Part shown: positions 8,591 through 16,752 of the stretch, piece by piece
How the letters are laid out: each line of letters begins with the position of its first letter
How positions within the stretch are numbered: position 1 is the first letter of the stretch
Origin: Mesorhizobium australicum
Lineage (GTDB): Bacteria > Pseudomonadota > Alphaproteobacteria > Rhizobiales > Rhizobiaceae
Assembly (NCBI RefSeq): GCF_900177325.1
Contig: NZ_FXBL01000004.1
Location: 2,976,001-3,040,000, forward strand
DNA length: 64,000 nt
Direction of reading: 5' to 3'
The notes under the pieces: model-generated
Database searches by the model: none
Told to the model about the DNA's origin: nothing
What the model saw: the letters and a program-made list of their open reading frames with translations, nothing else
Translations under genes and position numbers: made by a program

Positions 8591-9607
8591 TTAGCCGCCG
8601 GTGACGCTCATGTGGCGCGAGACTGCCGGACGGCGGGTGGTGCGATCGATGACAAAGTCGTGGCCCTTGGGCTTGCGCCCGATCGCCTCGTCGATCGCGT
8701 CGGAAAGGAGTTCGTTGCCTTCCGACGCGCGCAAAGGTGCGCGAAGGTCGGCCGCGTCCTCCTGGCCGAGGCACATGTACAGCGTGCCGGTGCAGGTGAT
8801 GCGGACGCGGTTGCAGCTCTCGCAGAAATTATGAGTCATCGGCGTGATGAAGCCGAGCTTTCCGCCGGTCTCGGCCACCTGGACGTAGCGCGCCGGTCCG
8901 CCGGTCTTAAACGGGATGTCCGTCAGCGTGAACTCGCGTTCGAGATTGGCACGCAGCAGCGACAGCGGCAGATACTGGTCCGTACGGTCGGCGTCGATCT
9001 CGCCCATCGGCATGGTCTCGATGACGGTCAGGTCCATGCCGCGGCCATGCGCCCAGCGCATCAGTTCCGGCAGTTCGCGGTCGTTGAAATCCTTAAGCGC
9101 CACGGCATTGAGCTTGACATGGATGCCGGCCGCCTGCGCGGCGTCGATGCCTTCCAGCACCCGGTCGAGATTGCCCCAGCGGGTCACGGCGCGGAATTTC
9201 GCGGGATCGAGCGTGTCGACCGAGACGTTGATGCGCCTGACGCCGCAATCCGCGAGTTCGGCGGCATGTTTCGCGAGCTGCGAGCCGTTGGTCGTCAGCG
9301 TCAGCTCTTCCAGCGCCCCGGAGGCCAGGTGGCGCGACAGCTGGCGCACGAGATACATGATGTTCTTGCGCACCAGCGGCTCGCCGCCGGTGAGCCTGAG
9401 CTTCTTAACGCCCTTGTCGATGAAGACCGTGCAGAGCCGGTCGAGTTCCTCGAGGCTCAGTAGGTCCTTCTTGGGCAGGAAGGCCATGTCCTCGGCCATG
9501 CAGTAGGTGCAGCGGAAATCGCAGCGATCCGTCACGGAGACGCGCAGATAGGTGATCGAGCGCCCGAACGGGTCGATCATCGGCGAGGTGTGGGGGTGAA
9601 GATGCAT
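8591..9607 (-). CDS. moaA: GTP 3',8-cyclase MoaA
   Basis: 338 residues. The N-terminal radical-SAM cluster cysteines are C29, C33 and C36 in [17 protein letters not shown] follows, and the C-terminal cluster cysteines are C262, C265 and C279 in CESCNRVR...LYMC. The protein ends in the conserved GG. MoaA converts GTP to 3',8-cyclo-GTP, the first step of molybdopterin synthesis, with MoaC (not in this window). The gene stands alone but lies in the same neighbourhood and strand as mobA and mobB. Confidence 0.97.
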   Translation of the reverse strand: MHLHPHTSPMIDPFGRSITYLRVSVTDRCDFRCTYCMAEDMAFLPKKDLLSLEELDRLCTVFIDKGVKKLRLTGGEPLVRKNIMYLVRQLSRHLASGALEELTLTTNGSQLAKHAAELADCGVRRINVSVDTLDPAKFRAVTRWGNLDRVLEGIDAAQAAGIHVKLNAVALKDFNDRELPELMRWAHGRGMDLTVIETMPMGEIDADRTDQYLPLSLLRANLEREFTLTDIPFKTGGPARYVQVAETGGKLGFITPMTHNFCESCNRVRITCTGTLYMCLGQEDAADLRAPLRASEGNELLSDAIDEAIGRKPKGHDFVIDRTTRRPAVSRHMSVTGG

Positions 9608-9723
9608 CGTTCCTGCCAGGTCGCCTCTCGATGCCGCACATTACATCAGCATCCTATGAAAGAATGTCGGCTTTTTAGTGCGCGTGTTCAAGTCCAGACG
9701 GTTGTCGTGCTATGCTGTGCGTA

Positions 9724-9743
9724 GTATCCTATATCAATGATAC
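9724..9743 (+). promoter_or_regulatory. Possible HigA operator
   Basis: GTATC at 9724-9728 and GATAC at 9739-9743 form a short inverted repeat with a ten-base spacer across the higB start codon. HigA-type antitoxins autoregulate by binding such repeats near the promoter; the match to any specific site is not demonstrated. Confidence 0.3.
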
Positions 9744-10015
9744 AGTCGTGGGGGAACTCCGCGACGCGTCGGTTCGCCGAGGATGGGAAGTCGAAATTCT
9801 CCGGCCTCGATGCGGATCGCGCAATTGAACTTTTGGCGACATTGGACGCGGCGACTTCTCTTGGCGACCTCAGCCCTCTGGCTTCAGTCGCTTTGCATAA
9901 GCTGTCGCGGGATCGCAAAGGACAGTGGGCGATGACCGTAAACGGTCCCTGGCGAATTTGCTTTCGGTTTGACGCCGGACATGCGTTCGACGTCGAAATC
10001 GTCGACTATCATTGA
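9737..10015 (+). CDS. higB: HigB-family toxin (RelE/ParE fold)
   Basis: 92 residues. The N terminus MIQSWGNSATRRFAEDG, the KLSRDRKGQWAMTVNGPWRICFRF segment and the terminal VEIVDYH are characteristic of HigB/host-inhibition-of-growth toxins, ribosome-dependent mRNA endonucleases. The antitoxin gene follows after 12 bases, in the toxin-first order typical of hig loci. A small inverted repeat GTATC...GATAC surrounds the start region (9724-9743) and could be a HigA operator. Intactness suggests it is functional. Confidence 0.92.
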   Translation: MIQSWGNSATRRFAEDGKSKFSGLDADRAIELLATLDAATSLGDLSPLASVALHKLSRDRKGQWAMTVNGPWRICFRFDAGHAFDVEIVDYH

Positions 10016-10027
10016 GAGGAACAGGAC

Positions 10028-10309
10028 ATGGTAGCGGTTCATCCCGGACGGATATTGAAGCGGGAGCTCGAAGCTCGGGCAATGTCGGCCAACCGGTTGG
10101 CGATCGCATTGCGGCTGCCGTCCGGCCGTATCACCGACATCCTCAACGGCAAGCGGGGCATCTCGCCGGAAACGGCGCTGAGACTTGGTCGCTATTTCGG
10201 CAATGAGCCGCGATTTTGGATGAATCTTCAGAGCACGTATGAATTAGCCGTGGCGGAGCGAGAGATCGGGGAGAAGATCATCGCCGAAATCACGCCCGAC
10301 GCAGCATGA
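10028..10309 (+). CDS. higA: HigA-family antitoxin (helix-turn-helix)
   Basis: 93 residues. HPGRILKRELEARAMSAN opens an XRE-type helix-turn-helix, with LPSGRITDILNGKRGISPE forming the recognition region and RFWMNLQSTYEL the usual HigA C-terminal signature. It should neutralise HigB and repress the operon. A GAGGAA Shine-Dalgarno sequence precedes the start. Its stop overlaps the start of a small 49-codon frame (ATGA). Confidence 0.93.
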   Translation: MVAVHPGRILKRELEARAMSANRLAIALRLPSGRITDILNGKRGISPETALRLGRYFGNEPRFWMNLQSTYELAVAEREIGEKIIAEITPDAA

Positions 10310-10455
10310 AACCCTCCGACAAGAAACCGGAAATTGAGCGGGCATCGCTGTTTCTCGACCGCCGGCGTGGAAATGCGACCGGCTGCGGAATGGTTGATAT
10401 CCTCTCCAGGGTTCGCGATCAGCAGCCGGCACCGGCGATGAACAGGCAGGATTAG
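10306..10455 (+). CDS. Possible small protein overlapping higA
   Basis: 49 codons, starting ATGAAACCC with the ATGA overlap of the higA stop and ending TAG. The product begins MKPSDKKPEIERASLF and is hydrophilic and charged. The coupling geometry is that of real genes and the frame ends just before the next gene, but there is no recognisable family and no separate Shine-Dalgarno sequence. It may be translated by reinitiation, be a decayed gene, or be chance. Confidence 0.35.
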   Translation: MKPSDKKPEIERASLFLDRRRGNATGCGMVDILSRVRDQQPAPAMNRQD

Positions 10456-10462
10456 AACGCAC

Positions 10463-10813
10463 ATGACCGCCCCGACCGAACTGCGTGTGTCGAAGGACCG
10501 ACGGCTGATGACGGTGAGCTTTCCCGGGCATCAGGCCTTCGAGCTTCCGGCCGAGATGCTGCGGGTGCTGTCGCCGTCGGCCGAGGTGCAGGGCCATTCG
10601 CCGGAACAGCGCGTGACTGTGCCGCGAAAGCGCAACGTCGCCATCTCGAAGATCGAGCCGACGGGCAATTATGCCGTTCGAATCACCTTCGACGACGGCC
10701 ACGACACCGGCATCTTCACCTGGGATTACCTGCATACGCTGGGGCATGAAAAGGCGGAGCGCTGGCAGGCTTATCTGGACGAACTCGCCGCCAAGGGGTT
10801 GACGCGCGACTAA
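10463..10813 (+). CDS. DUF971 / gamma-butyrobetaine hydroxylase-like N-terminal domain protein
   Basis: 116 residues. ELRVSKDRRLMTVSFPG, then LPAEMLRVLSPSAEV and ITFDDGHDTGIFTWDYLHTLG, are the conserved segments of DUF971. The same fold forms the small N-terminal domain of gamma-butyrobetaine hydroxylase; stand-alone members are sometimes linked to Fe-S or molybdenum cofactor loci, but no activity is known. Normal length and intact. Confidence 0.85.
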   Translation: MTAPTELRVSKDRRLMTVSFPGHQAFELPAEMLRVLSPSAEVQGHSPEQRVTVPRKRNVAISKIEPTGNYAVRITFDDGHDTGIFTWDYLHTLGHEKAERWQAYLDELAAKGLTRD

Positions 10814-10889
10814 GGCGCGGAGCGGTCACACGCCTGTCATGCAGCCGGCGAAGAAAGCAGGCCGGATGCAGGGCGAAGGAGGCAGGAAC

Positions 10890-11501
10890 ATGCGCAGGAT
10901 CGAGACCGTCGCGGAACTGGAGGCTCTCTACGGCTTTCCGGGCGAGACGTCGCTGGTCAAGGAACTCGACCATATCATTCCCGAATACGCCGCCTTCATC
11001 GAAGCCTCGCCCTTCGTAGCGCTTGCGAGCGCGGGGCCGGAGGGGCTGGACTGCTCGCCGCGCGGCGACCTGGCAGGCTTCGTCCGCATCCACGATCCGC
11101 GGACGTTGCTGATGCCGGACCGGCGCGGCAACAACCGTGCGGATTCGTTGAGGAACATCATCAGAGACGGTCGCGTGGGCCTGCTGTTCCTCGTTCCTGG
11201 CTCCGGCACGACGCTCAGGGTCAATGGCGAGGCATATGTCACCGACGATGCGGAACTCTGCGAAAGCTTCACGATGGAGGGCAGGGCAGCCCGCACCGTC
11301 ACCGTGATCGAGGTTCGCTCGGTCTATTTCCAGTGCGCGCGGGCGATTCATCGCTCGGAGCTGTGGAACCCGGCAAAACATGTCGATCCGAAATCGCTGC
11401 CGACGCCGGGGAAAATCCTGGAGGTGACAAGCCGCGCGGCGATCGACGGCGCGGCCTATGACGCCGAGTGGCCCGAGCGCGCGAAGAAATCGATGTGGTG
11501 A
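10890..11501 (+). CDS. Pyridoxamine 5'-phosphate oxidase-family flavoprotein (MSMEG_1061-like)
   Basis: 203 residues from an ATG preceded by GGAGG. ASPFVALASAGPEGLDCSPRGD and PDRRGNNRADSLRNI are typical of the FMN-binding split-barrel PPOX subfamily with a C-terminal extension (WNPAKHVD, then LPTPGKIL). An earlier in-frame ATG at 10839 adds a basic 17-residue leader without homology character. Members bind FMN or F420; the substrate is unknown. Confidence 0.85.
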   Translation: MRRIETVAELEALYGFPGETSLVKELDHIIPEYAAFIEASPFVALASAGPEGLDCSPRGDLAGFVRIHDPRTLLMPDRRGNNRADSLRNIIRDGRVGLLFLVPGSGTTLRVNGEAYVTDDAELCESFTMEGRAARTVTVIEVRSVYFQCARAIHRSELWNPAKHVDPKSLPTPGKILEVTSRAAIDGAAYDAEWPERAKKSMW

Positions 11502-11542
11502 GGCGGGTTTCGCGCACGCATGCGGTGCGCTAACCAGTCCTC

Positions 11543-11863
11543 ATGAAGACACCGATCATCTACGCGCTTGCCGCCTTTGCCGAGATCGCCGGCTGCTATG
11601 CCTTCTGGGCCTGGCTGAGGCTGGACAAGTCTCCGCTGTGGCTGGCGCCGGGCCTCGTATCGCTCGCCGCGTTCGCCTGGCTTTTGACCTTCGTGCCGTC
11701 CGAGGCGGCGGGGAGGGCGTTCGCGGCCTATGGCGGCGTCTATATTGCCGCGTCGCTCGCCTGGCTGTGGGCGGTGGAGAGAACGACGCCGGACCGCTAC
11801 GACCTCGCAGGCGCAGCGCTGTGCATCGCAGGCGCCGCGGTGATCATCGGCGGACCGCGCTGA
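11543..11863 (+). CDS. YnfA/UPF0060 family inner-membrane protein
   Basis: 106 residues with four membrane helices. [18 protein letters not shown] and [15 protein letters not shown] are diagnostic of the UPF0060 (YnfA) family, small SMR-like membrane proteins. Some members have been linked to small-molecule efflux; the role here is unknown. The stop lies at the edge of a 20-bp perfect tandem duplication that separates this gene from the convergent MarR gene. Confidence 0.92.
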   Translation: MKTPIIYALAAFAEIAGCYAFWAWLRLDKSPLWLAPGLVSLAAFAWLLTFVPSEAAGRAFAAYGGVYIAASLAWLWAVERTTPDRYDLAGAALCIAGAAVIIGGPR

Positions 11864-11880
11864 TCATCGGCGGACCGCGC
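11841..11880. repeat. Perfect 20-bp tandem duplication
   Basis: TGATCATCGGCGGACCGCGC occurs at 11841-11860 and again at 11861-11880, followed by the first seven bases of a third copy. The first copy encodes the last residues of the YnfA-family protein and the stop codon is the first three bases of the second copy. It looks like a recent duplication that leaves both flanking genes intact. Confidence 0.95.
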
Positions 11881-11883
11881 TGA

Positions 11884-12336
11884 TCATTCGTCCTTCAGCA
11901 TCTCGGAGATCTTGCGCATCTGGTCGCCCATCGCATCGCATTGCGCGGGCGTCGAACTCGCCATGACGCGGTCGATCAGCGCGGTGTAGGCCTTCAGCGC
12001 CTTGAGCAGGACATCCTCGCCCTTCTCGGTCAGGTAGAGCCGCAGCACGCGCTTGTCCCTAGCGTCGCCTTCGCGGCGGATGAGACCCTGCTTCTCCATC
12101 TGCGGCATCAGCATCGTCACGTTCGACCGTCCAACTAGCAGCTTGCGCGCGATGTCGTGCTGGGAGGTGCCGGGATGACGGTAGAGATTCATCAGCAGGT
12201 CGAGCTGGGCGATCTTGAGGTCGAAGGGCTGCAGCGCCTTGGTGAGTGCGCGCACGATCGCCTTCTCGGCCTGCACCACGGCGATCCAGTTGCGGAATCG
12301 CGGATTGTCCCAGGGGAGGTCTTGCATTTTGTTCAT
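11884..12336 (-). CDS. MarR-family transcriptional regulator
   Basis: 150 residues from the ATG giving MNKMQDLPWDN. The winged helix is visible in GTSQHDIARKLLVGRSNVTM (recognition helix) and RREGDARDKRVLRLYLTEKG (wing with the conserved DxRxxxLxLT pattern). An in-frame ATG at 12372 would place two operator-like palindromes inside the coding region, so the shorter start is preferred; it has no clear Shine-Dalgarno sequence and may be leaderless. Divergent from an alpha/beta hydrolase gene, which it probably controls together with itself. Confidence 0.88.
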   Translation of the reverse strand: MNKMQDLPWDNPRFRNWIAVVQAEKAIVRALTKALQPFDLKIAQLDLLMNLYRHPGTSQHDIARKLLVGRSNVTMLMPQMEKQGLIRREGDARDKRVLRLYLTEKGEDVLLKALKAYTALIDRVMASSTPAQCDAMGDQMRKISEMLKDE

Positions 12337-12364
12337 GCTTGAACGATTATGTTCATGTTTGAAC
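12331..12364. promoter_or_regulatory. Two tandem MarR operator-like palindromes
   Basis: GTTCATGCTTGAAC (12331-12344) and GTTCATGTTTGAAC (12351-12364) are each palindromes with arms GTTCA/TGAAC and a four-base centre, spaced exactly 20 bases apart, about two helical turns. They lie in the divergent gap between the MarR gene and the hydrolase gene, the first overlapping the MarR start codon. Co-operative binding by the MarR dimer is a reasonable inference. Confidence 0.7.
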
Positions 12365-12384
12365 GAATCCAATGGAGAGCCATT

Positions 12385-13320
12385 GTGGCATCATTCGGGT
12401 TGAGAATCATCCGCACCCTGTTTGGCATGGTCGATCCGATCGCGCCACGGCTTGCGGGCCGCGTCGCGTTCGAGGTGTTCTGCCGCACGGCCGATCCTCG
12501 CAAACCCTCGGCCGCGGAAAAGCGGGCGCTGGAGCGCAGCCGCGATTTCATGCAGGAGGCGCGTCTGCACCGGCTGACTATCGATGGCGGCTGCGTGGCG
12601 GCGCACGAATTCCGGCCGGCTTCGGGCCGCTGGTCCGCCACGGTCCTCGTCATCCACGGCTGGAAATCGCGCACCGAACACATGCGTGCGGTGATCGACG
12701 GCTTCAGGAATGCCGGGGTAAGGGCGATCGCCCTCGACCTTCCCGGCCACGGCGCCTCGTCCGGGCGCCGGCTCAACATGGCGATCGCTGTGTCGGCGGT
12801 GCAGGCGGCCGATCTGTGGTTCGGGCCGTTCGACGCGATGGTCGGCCATTCCTTCGGCGGCGCGGTCGCGGTCAACGCGGCAGTGGGATCGGTCACCGGC
12901 GTGGAGAAGGTCCGCACGGACCGCCTCGTGCTGATCGCCGCGCCAAGCTCGCTGCCGATGATCTTTGCCGACTTCGGACGCTTCCTCAATCTCGGCCCGC
13001 GCACGCAGACGGCGATCGCCGACATCGTCGAACGGATCGCCGGCCAGCCGCTGGAGGCCTATGCCGGACAGTACCAGCTCGCCGAGCACCCGATCGACAC
13101 GCTGGTGATGCACGCCGCCGACGACAAGGAGGTGGCTCCGGTCCATGCGGAAGGATATGCCAAGGCGGGTCCGCATGTCCGGCTCGCCTGGGTAAACGGG
13201 CTTGGCCACAGGCGCATCGTCTCCGACCCGTCGGTCGTGGTGCAGGCCGTTGATTTTGGCCTTGGGGAGGCCGTCGATGTGCCGGCGCCACAGAGGGCTG
13301 CGACTCGCCACAAGGGCTGA
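12385..13320 (+). CDS. Alpha/beta hydrolase
   Basis: 311 residues from a GTG preceded by GGAGAG with a five-base spacer; upstream ATGs at 12349 and 12355 lie inside the palindromes and lack a ribosome site. VLVIHGW (87-93) is the oxyanion-hole region, GHSFGG (154-159) holds the nucleophile S156, and D in HAADDKEV with H in GLGHRRIV complete the triad. Probably an esterase or lipase-like enzyme; substrate unknown. Likely repressed by the divergent MarR protein. The first 45 residues are helical and may lie on the membrane. Confidence 0.85.
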   Translation: MASFGLRIIRTLFGMVDPIAPRLAGRVAFEVFCRTADPRKPSAAEKRALERSRDFMQEARLHRLTIDGGCVAAHEFRPASGRWSATVLVIHGWKSRTEHMRAVIDGFRNAGVRAIALDLPGHGASSGRRLNMAIAVSAVQAADLWFGPFDAMVGHSFGGAVAVNAAVGSVTGVEKVRTDRLVLIAAPSSLPMIFADFGRFLNLGPRTQTAIADIVERIAGQPLEAYAGQYQLAEHPIDTLVMHAADDKEVAPVHAEGYAKAGPHVRLAWVNGLGHRRIVSDPSVVVQAVDFGLGEAVDVPAPQRAATRHKG

Positions 13321-13575
13321 CGTCAGGTTTCCTCTCGCCCGTCTCGACGGGCAGGCCCGCTGCCCATCTCTCCACCGTTCCGACCGTAGATACTGTCGCT
13401 CTCGCGATTGAGCGTCGGGCGGCTGCCGTAGCGAGGCGGGCAGGTCAGGTTCGGCCGCGAAAGTCATTGTACGTCAACGATTTGGTGCGAAAAGGCCGGC
13501 CGGCGGGCGGCAACGTTTCGCCGTATTCCGCGTTCAATGTGGGTAACATTCGTGGACATGATGGGAGTTGAGGAC
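13321..13575. other. Intergenic stretch without a recognised gene
   Basis: 255 bases between the hydrolase stop and a doubtful small ORF. GC-rich with no ORF of note on either strand, no clear promoter and no terminator with a T-run. Confidence 0.5.
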
Positions 13576-13770
13576 ATGGCTCACGAGATCCAGCCCGACG
13601 ATGCAAAGCCGGCGAACGAGCGGAAGCCTCAGGGCTCCGAAGTCGGCCCGCCCATGACGCGGCGTTTTCTGGCGAGGCCACCCCGGCAGGACCAGCTGTA
13701 CCAGCTCATTCCGATCTGGAAGCAGTGCACGGAACGAACAACCGAAACACCGCCGCGAAGCGACGCCTAG
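13576..13770 (+). CDS. Hypothetical small hydrophilic protein
   Basis: 64 residues starting MAHEIQPDDAKPANERKPQG and containing a basic patch (MTRRFLARPPRQDQL). An earlier in-frame ATG at 13537 adds 13 residues. GAGG just upstream of the start is close (two bases), so initiation is uncertain. No family is recognised and a minus-strand frame overlaps it; it may be a real small gene or a chance frame in GC-rich DNA. Confidence 0.35.
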   Translation: MAHEIQPDDAKPANERKPQGSEVGPPMTRRFLARPPRQDQLYQLIPIWKQCTERTTETPPRSDA

Positions 13771-13932
13771 GTAAGCCTGCGCATACCCGCTCGACTGTGT
13801 GATCCGCATCACGTTTCATTGAGATCGTCACGCGGTAGGTTTTTTGCCGTCGTGTCGGCGGCGGTTACGGCTATACTGACGGGGTGATTGCTTCGGCAGG
13901 CGGACGGGGCCCCGCCGACCGGAGCGTTCCTG

Positions 13933-15819
13933 ATGCACGGCGGAGCAGGGAGAACGATTTTGAGGGGACGAAACGGATCGATGCGCGCCCTGGCGGCAGG
14001 CGCCGCCATGGGCATGTTCGTCGTGGCGAATGTGCAGCCGGCCGAGGCGCAGAACTTTTTCGATCGTCTGTTCGGCGGCGGCGCCCAGCGCCGCAGCGAT
14101 TTCCCGCCACCGCCTCCGCCTCCCGAAAAGCGCGCCGCGAAGCCGATCGCGAAGATTTCGGCGCCCTCCTACTACACCTACAAGGTCGACTCTCTGGCCA
14201 AGGTGAAGGTTCCACAGGCCTCGGCATCTGCTGCCGTTCCCGAGCTGACTTTGGTGGTCGCGTCCGGCGTTCGTTTCTCGGAAGCCATGCCGCTGCTGGG
14301 CGAGCTTGATCTCGTCGCCGAGAAGGAGGTCGCCGACGCGATCGCAGCGCATTATGCGGCGCATCCCGAATTCGTCTGGATTTCCGGATACGGCCTCAAC
14401 AGCCGCGCCCAGCAGGCGCTGCGCGTGCTCGCGGACGCGTCCAGCCATGGCCTCGACCCCGCCGACTATTCGGTCGAGGTGCCGCGCGCCTCGTTCTCGA
14501 TTGACGACATGGCGTCGCGCCAGCGCGAGCTCGCCCGTTTCGAGCTCACGCTCTCGGCCAAAGTGCTGCGCTATGTCCGCGACGCCGCGCGCGGCCGCAT
14601 CGATCCGAACCGACTGTCGGGCTATCACGACTTCGCGCCCAAGCAGCTCGATCTCGCGGGGACCTTGGATAAGCTCTCGCGCACCTTCGACACGGCGGTG
14701 CTGCTGGAATCCTACCATCCGCAGAACGAGGAATACCGCCAGCTGCGGGCAGAGCTCGAATCGCTGTCCGCGCAGGAGGAGAACGACATCGTCGTTGATC
14801 CGAACCTGCTTCTGAGGCCCGGCGGCAAGAGCGCCGAACTGCCGAAGCTGATCGCCCTCATCGAGCGCAAGGCGACGCCGGACTTCGCCACGCGGCACTC
14901 CGTGCTGCTGGCGCTCTCGCGCGAGAAAGAAGACTACACGCCTGACCTCGTGCCGCTGATCAAGGACGCGCAGGAGGAGCACGGGCTCAAGGGTGACGGC
15001 GTCATCGGGCCGCGCACGGTGCAGGCGCTCGCCGGCGTGTCGCGGACGGACCGGATCGCCAAGGTCAAGGTCGCGCTCGAGCAGCTGCGCTGGCTGCCCT
15101 CAGATCTCGGTGCGCGCCGGGTCTTCATCAACCAGCCGGCGTTCACGGCGACCTATTTCGAGGACAATGCCGAGAAGCTGTCGATGCGCGTCGTCATCGG
15201 CCGGCCGTCGAACCAGACCAGCTTCTTCCAGGACGTGATCGAGCAGATCGACTACAACCCTTACTGGGGCGTGCCGCAGTCGATCATCGTCAACGAGATG
15301 CTGCCGCGCCTGCGCGGCGATCCGGGCTATCTCGACCGGGCCGGGTACGAGGTCACCGACGCCAAGGGCAAACGCATCCCGTCCGCCGCGATCAACTGGG
15401 GGCAGTTCGGCGGCAAGGTGCCGTACAGCGTGCGGCAGAGCCCGAGCGAGGCGAACGCGCTCGGGGAACTCAAGATTCTGTTCCCGAACAAGCACGCGAT
15501 CTACATGCACGACACGCCGCAGAAGGCATTGTTCGACCGCGAGTCGCGCGCCTTCAGCCATGGCTGCGTGCGCTTGCACCAGCCGCGCGAGATGGCCGCC
15601 GCGCTGCTCGGCAAGGATATCGATTACGTCAAGACCAAGCTGGCCGCCGGTCATTCCTCGGAGAAGATCCCGGGCGACATTCCGGTCTATGTCGCCTATT
15701 TCACCGCGTGGCCGAACAAGGACGGCGTGGTCGAATATTTCCCCGACGTCTACGGTCGCGACGAGAAGGTGCTGACCGCAATCGAGAAGACCGAGGCAGT
15801 GCGGGTGCCGGCGAGCTGA
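13933..15819 (+). CDS. L,D-transpeptidase, YcbB/LdtD-like
   Basis: 628 residues. After a hydrophobic leader ending QPAEA, a proline run follows, then a scaffold domain, a peptidoglycan-binding helix bundle (GLKGDGVIGPRTVQALAG) and a YkuD catalytic domain with the active-site motif SHGCVRL, C545 as nucleophile. Such enzymes form 3-3 cross-links in peptidoglycan or attach proteins to it in the periplasm; LdtD-type cross-links are abundant in Hyphomicrobiales. The start at 13933 has GGAG eight bases upstream; an ATG at 13981 directly before the hydrophobic leader and a TTG at 13888 are alternatives. Confidence 0.92.
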   Translation: MHGGAGRTILRGRNGSMRALAAGAAMGMFVVANVQPAEAQNFFDRLFGGGAQRRSDFPPPPPPPEKRAAKPIAKISAPSYYTYKVDSLAKVKVPQASASAAVPELTLVVASGVRFSEAMPLLGELDLVAEKEVADAIAAHYAAHPEFVWISGYGLNSRAQQALRVLADASSHGLDPADYSVEVPRASFSIDDMASRQRELARFELTLSAKVLRYVRDAARGRIDPNRLSGYHDFAPKQLDLAGTLDKLSRTFDTAVLLESYHPQNEEYRQLRAELESLSAQEENDIVVDPNLLLRPGGKSAELPKLIALIERKATPDFATRHSVLLALSREKEDYTPDLVPLIKDAQEEHGLKGDGVIGPRTVQALAGVSRTDRIAKVKVALEQLRWLPSDLGARRVFINQPAFTATYFEDNAEKLSMRVVIGRPSNQTSFFQDVIEQIDYNPYWGVPQSIIVNEMLPRLRGDPGYLDRAGYEVTDAKGKRIPSAAINWGQFGGKVPYSVRQSPSEANALGELKILFPNKHAIYMHDTPQKALFDRESRAFSHGCVRLHQPREMAAALLGKDIDYVKTKLAAGHSSEKIPGDIPVYVAYFTAWPNKDGVVEYFPDVYGRDEKVLTAIEKTEAVRVPAS

Positions 15820-15822
15820 GGA

Positions 15823-16752
15823 TCAGGTCTCCGAGAGGATCTTGTCGGCCGCAGCCTTCAGAATCTGAAGCGCTTCCGGGCGCGGCTCGCCGTAGACGAG
15901 ATGCGGCCGGGTCGCGCGCCGGAACTCCTTGCCGCGAACCGTACGGTATTCGGCGAGATAGTCGCGCATCTCGTCCGGCATCTGCTCCTCCGGCCGATTG
16001 GTCATGATGCCGCCGTGAAACTGATGGAACGTCGCCTCACCGAACAGGCAGACGATGCGCAGGTCGGTCAATTCGCAGACGCGATTGTAGAAATCGAGAT
16101 TGGCGAGGCCGCCGCCGCGGATCACGAAGCCCGGATCCATGCCGCCCAGCCTGTCCCACACCTCGCGCGGCATCGAGATGAGGTTGCTTTCGGCCAGCGG
16201 CTCCAGCCAGCCGCCGCCGCTCGACGGCGCCAGCGCGCCGATCTCGAACAGCCGGTAGCCGTCCTTGGGCCAGTCGATCGATGCGAGCAGACCGTCCTCG
16301 ACGACGCGGTCGTAGCCGCGCGTCATGGTGCGGAACTGCACGTCCGGGCCGAGATGCAGCGCGATGGTCGTCACCGCAGCGGGGTGGAACGCGTCGAGCG
16401 CCTCCAACGTCCGCGCGACGATGCCGGGCGTCGCCATGCGCGCCCCGTCGATCATGACGCTGATGTTGGGCGCGATTGACAGCGAGGCGCCGTGGTTCAC
16501 GGCGCCGACGGGCGAGGGCGCCGCATTGGCGATGTAGGTGTAGCGGAAGTTCGGACCAATAGCGGCCACGGTGGCCGGGTCAAGCGGCTCAGTCGATCCG
16601 TTCTCGACCACGATCACTTCATAGTCATCGGCGGACACGCCTTGCTGGTAGGCCGCCGACAGCGAATGAAGCGTGCGCGGCGCCTCGCGCCGCATATTGT
16701 AGACGACCACGACGATCGACAGGCGGGGCGAAGCTGATGCAGGCGTCGTCAT
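15823..16752 (-). CDS. GT2-family glycosyltransferase
   Basis: 309 residues. RLSIVVVVYNMRREAPRTL starts a GT-A fold, VIVVENGST is the nucleotide-binding strand, and MIDGAR replaces the DxD motif. A GGMDPGFVIRGGGLANLDF segment resembles the acceptor/ED-type region of GT2 enzymes. It should transfer a sugar from an NDP donor in the cytoplasm. It ends the six-gene minus-strand run that starts at 21001 and overlaps the upstream sulfotransferase gene by ATGA. The unusual DGA in place of DxD may change metal use. Confidence 0.82.
   Translation of the reverse strand: MTTPASASPRLSIVVVVYNMRREAPRTLHSLSAAYQQGVSADDYEVIVVENGSTEPLDPATVAAIGPNFRYTYIANAAPSPVGAVNHGASLSIAPNISVMIDGARMATPGIVARTLEALDAFHPAAVTTIALHLGPDVQFRTMTRGYDRVVEDGLLASIDWPKDGYRLFEIGALAPSSGGGWLEPLAESNLISMPREVWDRLGGMDPGFVIRGGGLANLDFYNRVCELTDLRIVCLFGEATFHQFHGGIMTNRPEEQMPDEMRDYLAEYRTVRGKEFRRATRPHLVYGEPRPEALQILKAAADKILSET

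Noticed and set aside
13534..13812. A 92-codon minus-strand frame
   Set aside because: No start context or family; the overlapping plus-strand small ORF is somewhat more gene-like, and both are doubtful.
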